DNA of 64,000 bases from Xenorhabdus sp. BG5 (GTDB lineage Bacteria > Pseudomonadota > Gammaproteobacteria > Enterobacterales > Enterobacteriaceae), in NCBI RefSeq assembly GCF_015163665.1, contig NZ_JADEUG010000013.1:1-64000 (forward strand), read 5' to 3'. The position numbers and the translations under genes were made by a program. Positions 11,045-18,811 of this stretch are shown here, one piece after another (position 1 is the stretch's first letter; each line of letters begins with the position of its first letter). A model generated the notes under the pieces. That model had not been told where the DNA came from. It ran no database searches and was given only the letters and a program-made list of their open reading frames with translations.

Positions 11045-11089
11045 ATCCTGGACGACCTGGATAAACGTCATCTCATCGGGGACGGCCCC
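11045..11089 (+). promoter_or_regulatory. Guanidine-II (mini-ykkC) riboswitch
   Basis: Two small hairpins, each with an ACGR tetraloop: ATCCTGG-ACGA-CCTGGAT (11045-11062) and GGGG-ACGG-CCCC (11078-11089), separated by a 15-nt linker. Paired GG-ACGR-CC hairpins are the defining pattern of the mini-ykkC class, which binds guanidinium and turns on translation. The second hairpin ends 26 nt before the sugE ATG, next to the AAAGGA ribosome-binding site, as expected for control of translation. Confidence 0.88.
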
Positions 11090-11115
11090 ACTTGTCATCA
11101 TATAAAGGAAAAGAC

Positions 11116-11430
11116 ATGTCTTGGTTGATCCTTCTTATTGCTGGTTTGTTGGAAGTCGTGTGGGCGGTAGGCCTAAAATATACCCACGGTTTTTCACGCT
11201 GGGGACCGAGTTTAATTACGATCAGCGCGATGGTGGTCAGTATGGGGTTACTGGCCTATGCCATGAAAAATCTACCGGCAGGAACTGCCTATGCAGTGTG
11301 GACAGGTATTGGCGCGGTAGGTACGGCGGTTTTCGGCATCATGGTGCTGGGGGAATCTGCAAGTTTCGCTCGGATATTGAGCCTTTGCCTGATTGTGATT
11401 GGCATTATTGGCTTAAAGTTAGCGAGCTGA
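11116..11430 (+). CDS. sugE: Guanidinium exporter Gdx (SugE)
   Basis: A 104-residue small multidrug resistance (SMR) family protein with four membrane helices and the conserved membrane-embedded Glu in [13 protein letters not shown] (about residue 13). The SugE/Gdx subfamily exports guanidinium in exchange for protons. The guanidine-II riboswitch in the leader supports that substrate directly. I chose the ATG at 11116 ([10 protein letters not shown]), which has AAAGGAAAAG upstream; an in-frame start at 11092 would add eight residues and overlap the end of the riboswitch. Confidence 0.95.
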   Translation: MSWLILLIAGLLEVVWAVGLKYTHGFSRWGPSLITISAMVVSMGLLAYAMKNLPAGTAYAVWTGIGAVGTAVFGIMVLGESASFARILSLCLIVIGIIGLKLAS

Positions 11431-11441
11431 TTACTTATAAA

Positions 11442-11466
11442 TAAACCCAGCATAGTGCTGGGTTTA
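11442..11466. terminator. Bidirectional terminator between sugE and the Nlp-like gene
   Basis: An 11-bp perfect stem, TAAACCCAGCA/TGCTGGGTTTA, with a TAG loop. T-rich tracts follow on both strands (TAATTATTTCTTTT on plus; TTTATAAG on minus), which fits the two convergent genes. Confidence 0.82.
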
Positions 11467-11469
11467 TAA

Positions 11470-11682
11470 TTATTTCTTTTCATAACGCGAAGGCCATATT
11501 TCTTCTGGCGTGCGTCCCAGCGCTGCTGCAATAAGACGCTCGCCTTTTGGCCAGTGTCGTTGCAATGCATTGGCAAGAGTTGATGACGCCAGCCCCGCTG
11601 CTCGCGATACTTCTGACAGTGTTGTTCCGCGTTTCTTCAATTCAGCAATGATGTCAGCAGGATGCCAGTCTTTTTTTTCCAT
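11470..11682 (-). CDS. Nlp/Ner-family DNA-binding regulator (SfsB-like)
   Basis: A 70-residue protein made almost wholly of a Ner-type helix-turn-helix: DWHPADIIAELKKRG, then TLSEVSRAAGLASSTLANAL and ERLIAAALGRTPEEIWPSRY. This is the pattern of phage Mu Ner and of E. coli SfsB (Nlp). Such proteins bind DNA as small regulators. Target genes are unknown. It converges on sugE and shares the terminator at 11442. It may be of phage origin, but no other phage gene is visible nearby. Confidence 0.85.
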   Translation of the reverse strand: MEKKDWHPADIIAELKKRGTTLSEVSRAAGLASSTLANALQRHWPKGERLIAAALGRTPEEIWPSRYEKK

Positions 11683-11741
11683 CCTTAAACTCTCCAGTTA
11701 TCAATAATCTTTTCGATTAAAAAGTAAGTGAGTATTCAGTA

Positions 11742-11794
11742 GACTATAAGTCACACATCATAGCATAAGTCACGCTGAAACGTGACTTATAGTC
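11742..11794. promoter_or_regulatory. Pair of C-boxes upstream of the C-like gene
   Basis: Two near-palindromes of the form GACTnnnAGTC: GACTATAAGTC (11742-11752) and GACTTATAGTC (11784-11794), the second followed by CGTG. GACTTATAGTC-CGTG is the typical operator of restriction-modification controller (C) proteins such as C.PvuII. A further half-motif copy, ATAAGTCACG, pairs with CGTGACTTAT to give a 10-bp inverted repeat. The nearest start codon, 37 bp downstream, is the C-like gene at 11832, which suggests self-control. Confidence 0.75.
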
Positions 11795-11831
11795 CGTGGT
11801 CGGATAAGTAACATGAATCGATACTTATCGG

Positions 11832-12071
11832 ATGAAAAAATCGAACAACATCAGATCGCTGTTTGGTCAAAGAATTAGGTATCTCAGGAGAGAAGCTGGG
11901 ATGTCACAAGAGGCTTTTGCCGATAAGTGTGGACTAGATCGCACTTATGTCAGTGGCATTGAGCGAGGTGTCAGGAACCCTACCTTGGAAATTATTTATG
12001 TAATAGCAAATGGACTACAGATTGAACTTAATGAATTGTTCGATTTTGGAGCAATACACCCTCCTCGTTAA
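11832..12071 (+). CDS. XRE regulator resembling restriction-modification C proteins
   Basis: A 79-residue, single-domain Cro/CI-type helix-turn-helix protein (about residues 10-70: GQRIRYLRREAGMSQEAFA, GLDRTYVSGIERGVRNPTLE). Length, the RTYVS-IERG-RNPTLE motif and the C-boxes upstream all fit controller proteins of type II restriction-modification systems. Those proteins delay nuclease expression after entry into a new host. No endonuclease or methyltransferase gene lies next to it: downstream is a 265-bp gap and then a TauE permease. It may be an orphan regulator left from a lost system or put to a new use. Confidence 0.8.
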   Translation: MKKSNNIRSLFGQRIRYLRREAGMSQEAFADKCGLDRTYVSGIERGVRNPTLEIIYVIANGLQIELNELFDFGAIHPPR

Positions 12072-12336
12072 AACTAACCATCAAGGGAATGATATAAATA
12101 TTTTTCTATAAATATAAATTCAGCAATCAAGCTTCTAATTTCTTCATCTTCTTTCTTTTAATTGCAAAGCCGCAGCCAATAAGGCTGCGGAGTGAAAGGA
12201 TCACGTTCTCTGGTCATTCAGACTGAACGTTATAGACTATTTTTGGATATGATATTTATTTTTGTCATATTATAGGCGGTGCTTGCTGAGATTCGGTAAG
12301 AAAATGCGCTTTAATTAGATATTCGCTGGAAACGAG

Positions 12337-13122
12337 ATGATATTAGCGATCTCTGAACTTGTGATTGGGGCGATTGTTGGTGTGGTTATCAGTACTACCG
12401 GTGTTGGTGGTGGCGTGATCGTTTTGCCGATCCTGACCTATTTTTTTGGATTAGATGCATTAGCTTCTGTCGCAACGGCTAATCTTCTTTCAATGTTGAT
12501 GAAGATATCATCTTCTTATATGCACTTTCGCATGGGAAATATTCCCTTACGCCAATCTTTGATTATTCTGCTGATCATGATACCCGGTACGGTATTCGCC
12601 AGTTATGGCGTCACAATATTGGGTGATTTCAGCCATAATCGGGTACAGCTTGAATGGGGAATTAATTTACTGGTTTTATTGGCTATTTTGTTTTCTCTTT
12701 ATCTTTTTTACCACCGAATACGTCATCCACAGTTACACATGAACCCAACACAACCACAACGCCAGGTTAGGTTGATTAAGCCTCTCTTACTGCCTGGTAC
12801 GGGGGCGGGATTAGTGCTTGGTGCGACAGGGGTTGGTGGTGGTGTCGTAGTATTGCCACTGCTACTACGCTATGGGCAAATGAGTATTAAACAAGCGATT
12901 GGTGTTTCTCTCTTTATTACGATGATGTTGTCGGGTTCATCTGCTTTTGCTTATGGAGGACATACGGATTGGAAACTGGCGTTGGAGCTATTTGTTGGTT
13001 CTTTGCTGGCTATACCTTTTGCCAGATATTTGATAAAGCATTTGTCTGACAAGGTGCTGCAATATGCCACATTATTCTTGATCTTATGTAGTGCCGTGTT
13101 GATGGGTATCCGGTTAATTTGA
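12337..13122 (+). CDS. TauE/SafE-family permease (sulfite exporter-like)
   Basis: A 261-residue inner-membrane protein with about eight hydrophobic segments. It shows the internal duplication typical of the TauE/SafE (DUF81) family: TGVGGGVIVLP at residues 21-31 and TGVGGGVVVLP at 164-174, one in each half. Family members export sulfite, sulfoacetate or related organosulfur anions, but the substrate here cannot be told. It is a single gene with no obvious partner and ends at a shared hairpin with the convergent nucleoside hydrolase gene. Confidence 0.9.
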   Translation: MILAISELVIGAIVGVVISTTGVGGGVIVLPILTYFFGLDALASVATANLLSMLMKISSSYMHFRMGNIPLRQSLIILLIMIPGTVFASYGVTILGDFSHNRVQLEWGINLLVLLAILFSLYLFYHRIRHPQLHMNPTQPQRQVRLIKPLLLPGTGAGLVLGATGVGGGVVVLPLLLRYGQMSIKQAIGVSLFITMMLSGSSAFAYGGHTDWKLALELFVGSLLAIPFARYLIKHLSDKVLQYATLFLILCSAVLMGIRLI

Positions 13123-13134
13123 CAGAAATTTCCC

Positions 13135-13169
13135 TGGCTATTGAGGCAGAAAGACAGCCTCAATAGCCA
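13135..13169. terminator. Hairpin between convergent permease and hydrolase genes
   Basis: A 13-bp perfect stem, TGGCTATTGAGGC (13135-13147) with GCCTCAATAGCCA (13157-13169), and a 9-nt loop. It lies between two convergent stop codons. There is no clear T tract on either side, so termination is likely but not certain. Confidence 0.6.
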
Positions 13170-13196
13170 AAGAAGAACAAAAAATAATAATATCTA

Positions 13197-14147
13197 TCAG
13201 TAAGTGGTTTCACCAATATTTTTCAAAGCATCAATCACTAATTGCCAGAATTTGGCGTGATCCAATTTGACAGCAACTTGCGTATGGCAATCTTCGGGAG
13301 GGGGGAAACGGAAATCCGCAACGGTCATTCCAGTGGTTAAGGCGCCCGTGAGTTCAATATCAACGGGGACTTTTTGCGTCGTCATAACATCAGGATCGAT
13401 CACATAGGCGACAGCACAGGGATCATGCACAGGAGGATAGCCAAACCCTTGATGCTCACGATATCTGTCACCATAAAATTTCAGTGCATCCAGAACGAAC
13501 TGGGCGGAACGTGTTTTAATCTGGGCAATTGCTTCGATAATTTCAGGGGTTGCTTGCGCTTGGTGAGTAAGATCTAAACCAACCATCGTCAGCGGCCATT
13601 TTTCATTAAAAACAATGTGGGCAGCTTCTGGATCGATCACAATATTGAATTCTGCAACTGCGCTTCTGTTTCCTTTATGATAACCCCCTCCCATTAATAC
13701 AATTTCTTTTACACGCTCAACAAGTTGTGGTGCTTTGCGTGCAGCCATAGCGATATTCGTCAAACCCGCAGTTGGCACCAAAGTCACACTTTTGGGTGGA
13801 TTTTCCATAATCACATCAATAATGAGATCAACAGCGTGGCGTTCATCCAGTTTCATATTAGGTTCAGGAAGAATAGGGCCATCCAGACCCGTTTCGCCAT
13901 GAATGTCTGGGGCGGTATTGATCTCCCGAACCAGTGGACGGTGGCAACCTGCTGCGAAAGGAACGTTATGAATATTAGCGATGCGTGCAACGCAAAGCGC
14001 ATTGCGGGTGACTTTATTCAGGGTTTGATTACCAACAACTGTCGTTACAGCCAACAATTCAATATTGGGGCTCCCGTGGGCAAGCAGGAGAGCAATGGCA
14101 TCATCATGCCCAGGATCGCAGTCAAGAATAATTTTCTTGGGTAGCAT
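13197..14147 (-). CDS. Inosine/uridine-preferring nucleoside hydrolase (Rih-like)
   Basis: A 316-residue enzyme that cleaves the N-glycosidic bond of ribonucleosides. The N-terminal calcium site DCDPGHDD (Asp11, Asp15, Asp16) is intact, as are IHGETGLDG, LMGGG, AEFNI-DPEAA and His241-Asp242 (VHDPC), the catalytic His and last calcium ligand. It resembles RihB more than RihA (KKIILDCDPGHDDAIA, GNQTLNK, MVGLDLT), but I do not assign a symbol. The ATG at 14147 is preferred: AAAGGAATAA precedes it, and an upstream in-frame ATG at 14186 adds 13 atypical residues. Confidence 0.92.
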   Translation of the reverse strand: MLPKKIILDCDPGHDDAIALLLAHGSPNIELLAVTTVVGNQTLNKVTRNALCVARIANIHNVPFAAGCHRPLVREINTAPDIHGETGLDGPILPEPNMKLDERHAVDLIIDVIMENPPKSVTLVPTAGLTNIAMAARKAPQLVERVKEIVLMGGGYHKGNRSAVAEFNIVIDPEAAHIVFNEKWPLTMVGLDLTHQAQATPEIIEAIAQIKTRSAQFVLDALKFYGDRYREHQGFGYPPVHDPCAVAYVIDPDVMTTQKVPVDIELTGALTTGMTVADFRFPPPEDCHTQVAVKLDHAKFWQLVIDALKNIGETTY

Positions 14148-14588
14148 ATTTATTCCTTTCCAGTGATTATGACCTTCATTTCTCAAGTTGCTGTTTTGTC
14201 GGCCACAACTCGAAACCGATTAAGTACATATGTAAATATTTACATTCAGGATAATTTACTAACAGAAAAAATTCCTTCCGACTACATCACAAAATGAAAA
14301 TGTAAAAATTACAATTTGTTAATAAATGTTTTAATAATTGTGATTTGATTAACATGAAAACAACAAATGATTTGAGCATTTCAAGCACATATGATTCATA
14401 TATATATCAGACATGAAATGCATGGATGTCTATTTTTATTAGTTTATTAACTTATTAATATTTTGTTCTTTATTGTTTTGTTAATACACATGAACAACTA
14501 ATGTTCAAAAAATGTGATAAGCACCCCTGATAAAAGGAATAGCAAGGTTACACCATCAGGGGATAAGCAGATGCTCATGGGGTATAAC
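14148..14588. other. AT-rich divergent promoter region
   Basis: About 440 bp between the nucleoside hydrolase (leftward) and the amine-oxidase operon (rightward). It is strongly AT-rich (runs such as TTAATATTTTGTTC and ATATATATCAG) and must hold both promoters. I see no gene, no strong palindrome and no confident promoter. A GTG-started reading frame extends the oxidase upstream to 14514, but its added residues look non-coding. Confidence 0.5.
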
Positions 14589-15890
14589 ATGAATAATAAA
14601 CTTGATTCATTAACATATTATACGGCGACGAAAAAATATGATCTTCGTTTTCCAATGCTGACAGAAGATTTGGATGTTGATGTCGTTATCATTGGTGGAG
14701 GTTTTTCCGGTATCAATACGGCATTAGAACTGGCAGAAAAAGGCATTACCAATATCGCTATTTTGGAAAGCCGAACTTTGGGATATGGCGGTACAGGTCG
14801 TAATGGTGGACAGGTGATGACGGGTATTGGTCATGATTTGGATAAGATTAAACGCCATGTGGGTAAAAAAGGCCTGGAAACTATATTTAAAATCAGTAAC
14901 TTGGGTGCTGGGATTATCCGTGATCGAATTGCCAAATATGATATTCAGGCTGACTTTTGCCAAGGCTATGCCTATCTTGGCTGGAATTCTCGACATGATA
15001 AAACCCTGCATAGTTGGTTACAGGAATTTCGTTCGGCTTCCCCTGATGAAGAAATTGAGCTTTATACCGGTGCAGATGTTAAAAAAATCATTGGCTCAGA
15101 CCGTTATACCAGTGCATTAAAACATATGGGGGGCGGGCATGTGCATTCACTCAACTTACTGCTGGGAGAAGCCAAAGCTGTCACTGAATATGGCGTCAAA
15201 ATTTTCGAAAACAGTCAGGTTGTGAGCGTAGAGTATGGTCCCAGGGTTACAGTACGTACAGTAACGGGATCAGTTCGCGCCAGTAAGATGCTGTGGGCAT
15301 GTAATGCCTTTTTGGATGGGCTCGAACCGACTATTTATAGAAAGACGATCAATACTTATGCTTTTCAATTGATGACAGAAGAATTGTCGGACGATTTGAT
15401 TGAAAAGATCAGCCCAATTCGTGGGGCATACAGTGATATTAGTCCGGTCATTGATTACTACCGTGTTACCAAAGAAAATCGCCTATTATATGGCAGCGCG
15501 ACACACTTTATTGAATATATACCTTCCGATTTAAAAGCATGGAACCGCAATCTTATGCTCAAGACTTTCCCTTACTTGAAAGATGTGGAGATAGAATTGG
15601 CATGGGGCGGGCCATTATGTTGCAGCGCTAACCTGTTTCCGCAAATGGGTTCTCTGCCTAATCATAACAATGTGTTTTATGTTCAAGGCTATTCGGGGTT
15701 TGGTGTAACGCCAAGCCACATCATCTGCAAAATTCTGGCTGAGGGAATGAGCGAAGGCTCAGAGCGTTATTCGCTACTCAGTTCGATTCCACACCTCGAT
15801 ATTATCGGGAAAGAAAAACTGAGAAATGTATTGCTCTCTGTCGGTAAGACCTGGCACCAAACTTCAGGTTACTGGAAAGGGCGTCGTTAG
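14589..15890 (+). CDS. FAD-dependent amine oxidase, PuuB-like
   Basis: A 433-residue DAO-type flavoprotein. The FAD-binding beta-alpha-beta fold is at residues 31-60 (VVIIGGGFSGINTALELAE), followed by GYGGTGRNGGQ, which is typical of the gamma-glutamylputrescine oxidase (PuuB/OrdL) group. The C-terminal YVQGYSGFGVTPSH closes the FAD site. I chose the ATG at 14589 because it gives an N-terminus (LTYYTATKKYD) that lines up with PuuB; ATG 14571 is possible and has an AGGGG upstream. It leads an operon with a cupin and an aldehyde dehydrogenase, so it probably oxidises an amine to the aldehyde used by the third gene. The exact substrate is not shown. Confidence 0.88.
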   Translation: MNNKLDSLTYYTATKKYDLRFPMLTEDLDVDVVIIGGGFSGINTALELAEKGITNIAILESRTLGYGGTGRNGGQVMTGIGHDLDKIKRHVGKKGLETIFKISNLGAGIIRDRIAKYDIQADFCQGYAYLGWNSRHDKTLHSWLQEFRSASPDEEIELYTGADVKKIIGSDRYTSALKHMGGGHVHSLNLLLGEAKAVTEYGVKIFENSQVVSVEYGPRVTVRTVTGSVRASKMLWACNAFLDGLEPTIYRKTINTYAFQLMTEELSDDLIEKISPIRGAYSDISPVIDYYRVTKENRLLYGSATHFIEYIPSDLKAWNRNLMLKTFPYLKDVEIELAWGGPLCCSANLFPQMGSLPNHNNVFYVQGYSGFGVTPSHIICKILAEGMSEGSERYSLLSSIPHLDIIGKEKLRNVLLSVGKTWHQTSGYWKGRR

Positions 15891-15937
15891 TTTTTCTTTT
15901 TACATTTTTGGAACGGTCACAGTTAAAGGTAAAAGTC

Positions 15938-16318
15938 ATGATAAAGCCATTATTGTTAGATAAAGCGCTTCCTGAATTAATGCCAATTGGCAGTGTCACT
16001 AATCTTGGTTCTGTTGTGGTGGAAGGTGATCCGCAGGCAAGCGTAGCCATGATCCACGGGGAACCATCGGATAATCTGACATGTGGTATTTTTGCCTGTA
16101 CCAAGGGTAAATTTAAAATGATCTATCCCTTTGATGAAATGGCAACAGTGCATGAAGGTTCAGTGAAACTGACTGATGTCAAAACAGGGGTGATGGTTGA
16201 ATATCATAAAGGTGATTCGTGGTTTGCGGCAAAAGGAAGTGATGTATTGTGGGAAATCACCAGCGAGCGTTTCGTCAAACATTATATGGCTTGTATAAAT
16301 GGGCAATTGTCTGACTAG
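15938..16318 (+). CDS. Cupin-domain protein (DUF861 type)
   Basis: A 126-residue single-domain cupin of the Cupin_3/DUF861 type. Conserved features are GIFACTKGKFKMIYPFDEMATVHEG (first cupin strands) and YHKGDSWFAAKGSDVLWE. Family members include ureidoglycine aminohydrolase-like and EutQ-like folds, often found with amine-oxidising flavoenzymes. Start chosen at ATG 15938 with AAAGGTAAAAG upstream. It lies 47 bp after the oxidase and 15 bp before the dehydrogenase, so all three are one transcript. Role unknown; perhaps binding or processing of an intermediate. Confidence 0.82.
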   Translation: MIKPLLLDKALPELMPIGSVTNLGSVVVEGDPQASVAMIHGEPSDNLTCGIFACTKGKFKMIYPFDEMATVHEGSVKLTDVKTGVMVEYHKGDSWFAAKGSDVLWEITSERFVKHYMACINGQLSD

Positions 16319-16333
16319 ACAGAGGAAAAGGTG

Positions 16334-17827
16334 ATGAGTGACATTCATTTGCTGGAGTCAGTGACAACTTTTTTGCAGCACTCTCATGGTCATTATATTA
16401 ATGGAGTCCCTGTTCTTGGTCAGGAAAATGAAGCTTTCTCTGTTGTTAACCCGGCTTCTGGTGAAGTGATAGCTGCGGTCAATCAAGGAGGGGAGCACGA
16501 AGTTAATCAGGCAATGCAGGCGGCATCAGATGCTTTTCACGGTGCATGGGCACAGACTTCTCCTATGGAACGGGGGAATTGCCTGAATCGGTTGGCTGAT
16601 CTATTACAAAAAAATAGTGAGGAGTTAGCACAACTGGAAAGTTTATGCTCCGGTAAACCGATTCAATTATCCCGTATGCTGGATGTAGGCGCATCAGCCG
16701 ATTATTTACGCTATTTTGCCGGATGGTCAACTAAAATTACGGGTGAAACACTGAATGTTTCATTGCCATCGTTTAAAGGGGAAAAATATTCTGCATTCAC
16801 GCGCCGTGAGCCTATCGGCGTCGTAGTTGGCATTATTCCGTGGAATTTTTCCATCATGATTGCGATCTGGAAATTGGGGGCGGCACTGGCCTGTGGCTGT
16901 ACGATTGTGCTTAAACCCAGTGAATATACGCCCTTAACCCTACTTCGTGTGGCTGAACTGGCAAAAGAAGCGGGAATTCCAGATGGTGTGATCAATATCG
17001 TCAATGGGTTAGGTGCTCGCGTGGGTACTTCTCTCATTAATCACCCTCAATGTGCCAAAGTCACTTTTACAGGCTCCGTCCCAACAGGAATAAGCGTGGG
17101 GAAATTGGCCTTGGAGCAGGGGATGAAGCGCACAACACTGGAACTTGGCGGCAAAAACGCCGCGGCTTTTCTGGCTGATATGACAGTTGAAAAGATCGTT
17201 GATGGCATACTGGAAGCGGGATATGCGTATCAAGGGCAAATTTGTGCAGCCGCGGAGCGCTTTTATATTCCATCCGTTCACATGGATGCTGTTTTGGCAT
17301 TACTTTCTGAACGCTTAGCTGCGATGAAAATTGGTTCTCCCCTTGATGAATCAACAGAAGTGGGGCCTCTGGCAAACGAAAAACATTACAAAAAAATTCT
17401 GTCCATGTTTGAAACTGCGCGTAAAGAGGGCAATGAAATTGTCTACGGAGGCTATGCTTTGGAGGGGCCGGGATTTTTTGTCGCACCAACAGTGATTAAA
17501 GCCAATAGTGTTAAAGATACATTAATGAACGAAGAGACGTTCGGGCCGATTGGTACTTTCCTCAGTTATGATGATGAGGAAGAGCTTATTACTATGATGA
17601 ATGCGACCCCATTTGGGTTGTCTGCCAGCTTATGGACGAATGATATGAGCAAAGCGATGCGTATGACCCCTTGCATTAAAGCGGGCATGCTATGGATTAA
17701 TATGCATACGTTTCTGGATCCTGCGGTTCCATTTGGAGGGATTAAATCTTCAGGAGTTGGCCGTGAGTTTGGCAGTGCATTCATAGAACATTATACGGAG
17801 CTGAAATCGGTCATGATGCGTTATTAA
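16334..17827 (+). CDS. NAD(P)-dependent aldehyde dehydrogenase
   Basis: A 497-residue ALDH-superfamily enzyme with all catalytic residues: Asn171 (PWNFS), Lys194 (LKPSEYTPLT), Glu270 (TLELGGKNAA) and the nucleophile Cys304 (GQICAAAERF). The family includes aminobutyraldehyde and phenylacetaldehyde dehydrogenases; the C-terminal GGIKSSGVGREFG is shared by most. Placed after a PuuB-like oxidase, it likely oxidises the aldehyde product to an acid. Start chosen at ATG 16334 with AGAGGAAAAG upstream; a GTG lies directly before it. Confidence 0.92.
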   Translation: MSDIHLLESVTTFLQHSHGHYINGVPVLGQENEAFSVVNPASGEVIAAVNQGGEHEVNQAMQAASDAFHGAWAQTSPMERGNCLNRLADLLQKNSEELAQLESLCSGKPIQLSRMLDVGASADYLRYFAGWSTKITGETLNVSLPSFKGEKYSAFTRREPIGVVVGIIPWNFSIMIAIWKLGAALACGCTIVLKPSEYTPLTLLRVAELAKEAGIPDGVINIVNGLGARVGTSLINHPQCAKVTFTGSVPTGISVGKLALEQGMKRTTLELGGKNAAAFLADMTVEKIVDGILEAGYAYQGQICAAAERFYIPSVHMDAVLALLSERLAAMKIGSPLDESTEVGPLANEKHYKKILSMFETARKEGNEIVYGGYALEGPGFFVAPTVIKANSVKDTLMNEETFGPIGTFLSYDDEEELITMMNATPFGLSASLWTNDMSKAMRMTPCIKAGMLWINMHTFLDPAVPFGGIKSSGVGREFGSAFIEHYTELKSVMMRY

Positions 17828-17932
17828 TGGATGCGTTAATAATGTGTGCTGATTAATCAGCCTGATATTGAACTTTATCAACGGGAGCCTGACGATATTC
17901 ATCTGGTTTATACCATCGATACTTAATACTGT

Positions 17933-17961
17933 GCGGGAAATGTTCTCCCGCCTCTTTTCTC
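17933..17961 (+). terminator. Terminator of the amine-oxidase operon
   Basis: GCGGGA (17933-17938) pairs with TCCCGC (17946-17951) around a 7-nt loop, followed by CTCTTTTCT. It lies about 105 bp after the aldehyde dehydrogenase stop. Confidence 0.7.
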
Positions 17962-18063
17962 TATCATGTTGCTTATCATCTCGGTGATTTACTTTCAACT
18001 TGTGATTAATTCGCTATCATATTTGGTATTGAGAATCATTATTGTTGTAGTGGGTGGCTGACT

Positions 18064-18342
18064 ATGTTTAGCGAAAAGTGGAAGTTAAAGCCGTTTTTTT
18101 GCCAAAGCATGATGGGGTTTTGGGGATTGCTGTTATCCAGTCTGGTCACATCAGCACTGGTTGTATCAGTGCTGGAAATAGTCGGTGCAGGAATAGAACA
18201 ATTTAAATTTATCATTCAAGGCGCCTTACTGCTGACACTTGTTCTGTTACTGCATCGTAATGCCCGTCATTTTCTATTGATACCTGCCGGCATTGCAGTG
18301 ATATGCAGCTTGTTCGCCTGCTTGCGCTATTTGGGACATTAA
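18064..18342 (+). CDS. DUF1435 small membrane protein, YjjZ-like
   Basis: A 92-residue protein with three hydrophobic segments (about 17-38, 48-63 and 70-86) and the short basic loop LLHRNARHFLL. It fits the DUF1435 family, whose E. coli member YjjZ is encoded near the leuVPQ tRNA genes and rsmC; here the gene is also next to tRNA-Leu and rsmC. Function is unknown. A direct ATG start with little ribosome-binding sequence (GTGGGTGGCTGACT) is used. Confidence 0.7.
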   Translation: MFSEKWKLKPFFCQSMMGFWGLLLSSLVTSALVVSVLEIVGAGIEQFKFIIQGALLLTLVLLLHRNARHFLLIPAGIAVICSLFACLRYLGH

Positions 18343-18375
18343 GGAAGATTGGGGAAGAGAAGAAAAATGTAACAG

Positions 18376-18462
18376 TGGTGCGAAGGGGGGGACTTGAACC
18401 CCCACGTCCGTAAGGACACTAACACCTGAAGCTAGCGCGTCTACCAATTCCGCCACCCTCGC
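18376..18462 (-). tRNA. tRNA-Leu (CAG), copy 1
   Basis: An 87-nt class II tRNA on the minus strand. Acceptor GCGAGGG/CCTTCGC, D arm GAATTGGTAGACGC, anticodon CAG in CTTCAGGTG, long variable arm TGTCC-TTAC-GGACG, T arm GGGGG-TTCAAGT-CCCCC and an encoded CCA. It matches the enterobacterial leuVPQ family. Confidence 0.97.
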
Positions 18463-18508
18463 AGGTACTGTCATTTATCTAGTTTGTTTAATCGATAGCC
18501 ATCTGATT

Positions 18509-18595
18509 TGGTGCGAAGGGGGGGACTTGAACCCCCACGTCCGTAAGAACACTAACACCTGAAGCTAGCGCGTCTACCAATTCCGCCACCCTCGC
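18509..18595 (-). tRNA. tRNA-Leu (CAG), copy 2
   Basis: Identical to the neighbouring copy except for one base in the variable arm (TGTTC instead of TGTCC), which changes a G-C pair to a G-U pair. It lies 46 bp upstream of copy 1 on the minus strand, so the two are probably one transcript processed to two tRNAs, like leuVPQ in E. coli (where there are three). Confidence 0.97.
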
Positions 18596-18744
18596 GTTAA
18601 TCAGATACTATTACTTAAACGAATAGCATGGAGGCGCATTCTAGAGATTTTATGGCTGGCGTCAATCATTATTTAGGGAGAAAACGTATGATTGGTGTAA
18701 AAATCAGCATGTCGATATGTTTGGCAAGGGCAAAATGACATGCC

Positions 18745-18785
18745 GGAAAATAGAAATTGCCTGCCCGTTAAATTGGGGCAGGCAA
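18745..18785 (-). terminator. Rho-independent terminator of rsmC
   Basis: A 10-bp perfect stem, TTGCCTGCCC (18757-18766) with GGGCAGGCAA (18776-18785). On the minus strand it is followed by TTTCTATTTT. Confidence 0.85.
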
Positions 18786-18811
18786 CACAGGGATTGCGTT
18801 TGCTACCCGAA

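Noticed and set aside
12170..12190. Hairpin CCGCAGCC/GGCTGCGG after the C-like gene
   Set aside because: Good 8-bp stem but no T tract on the plus strand; too little to call a terminator.
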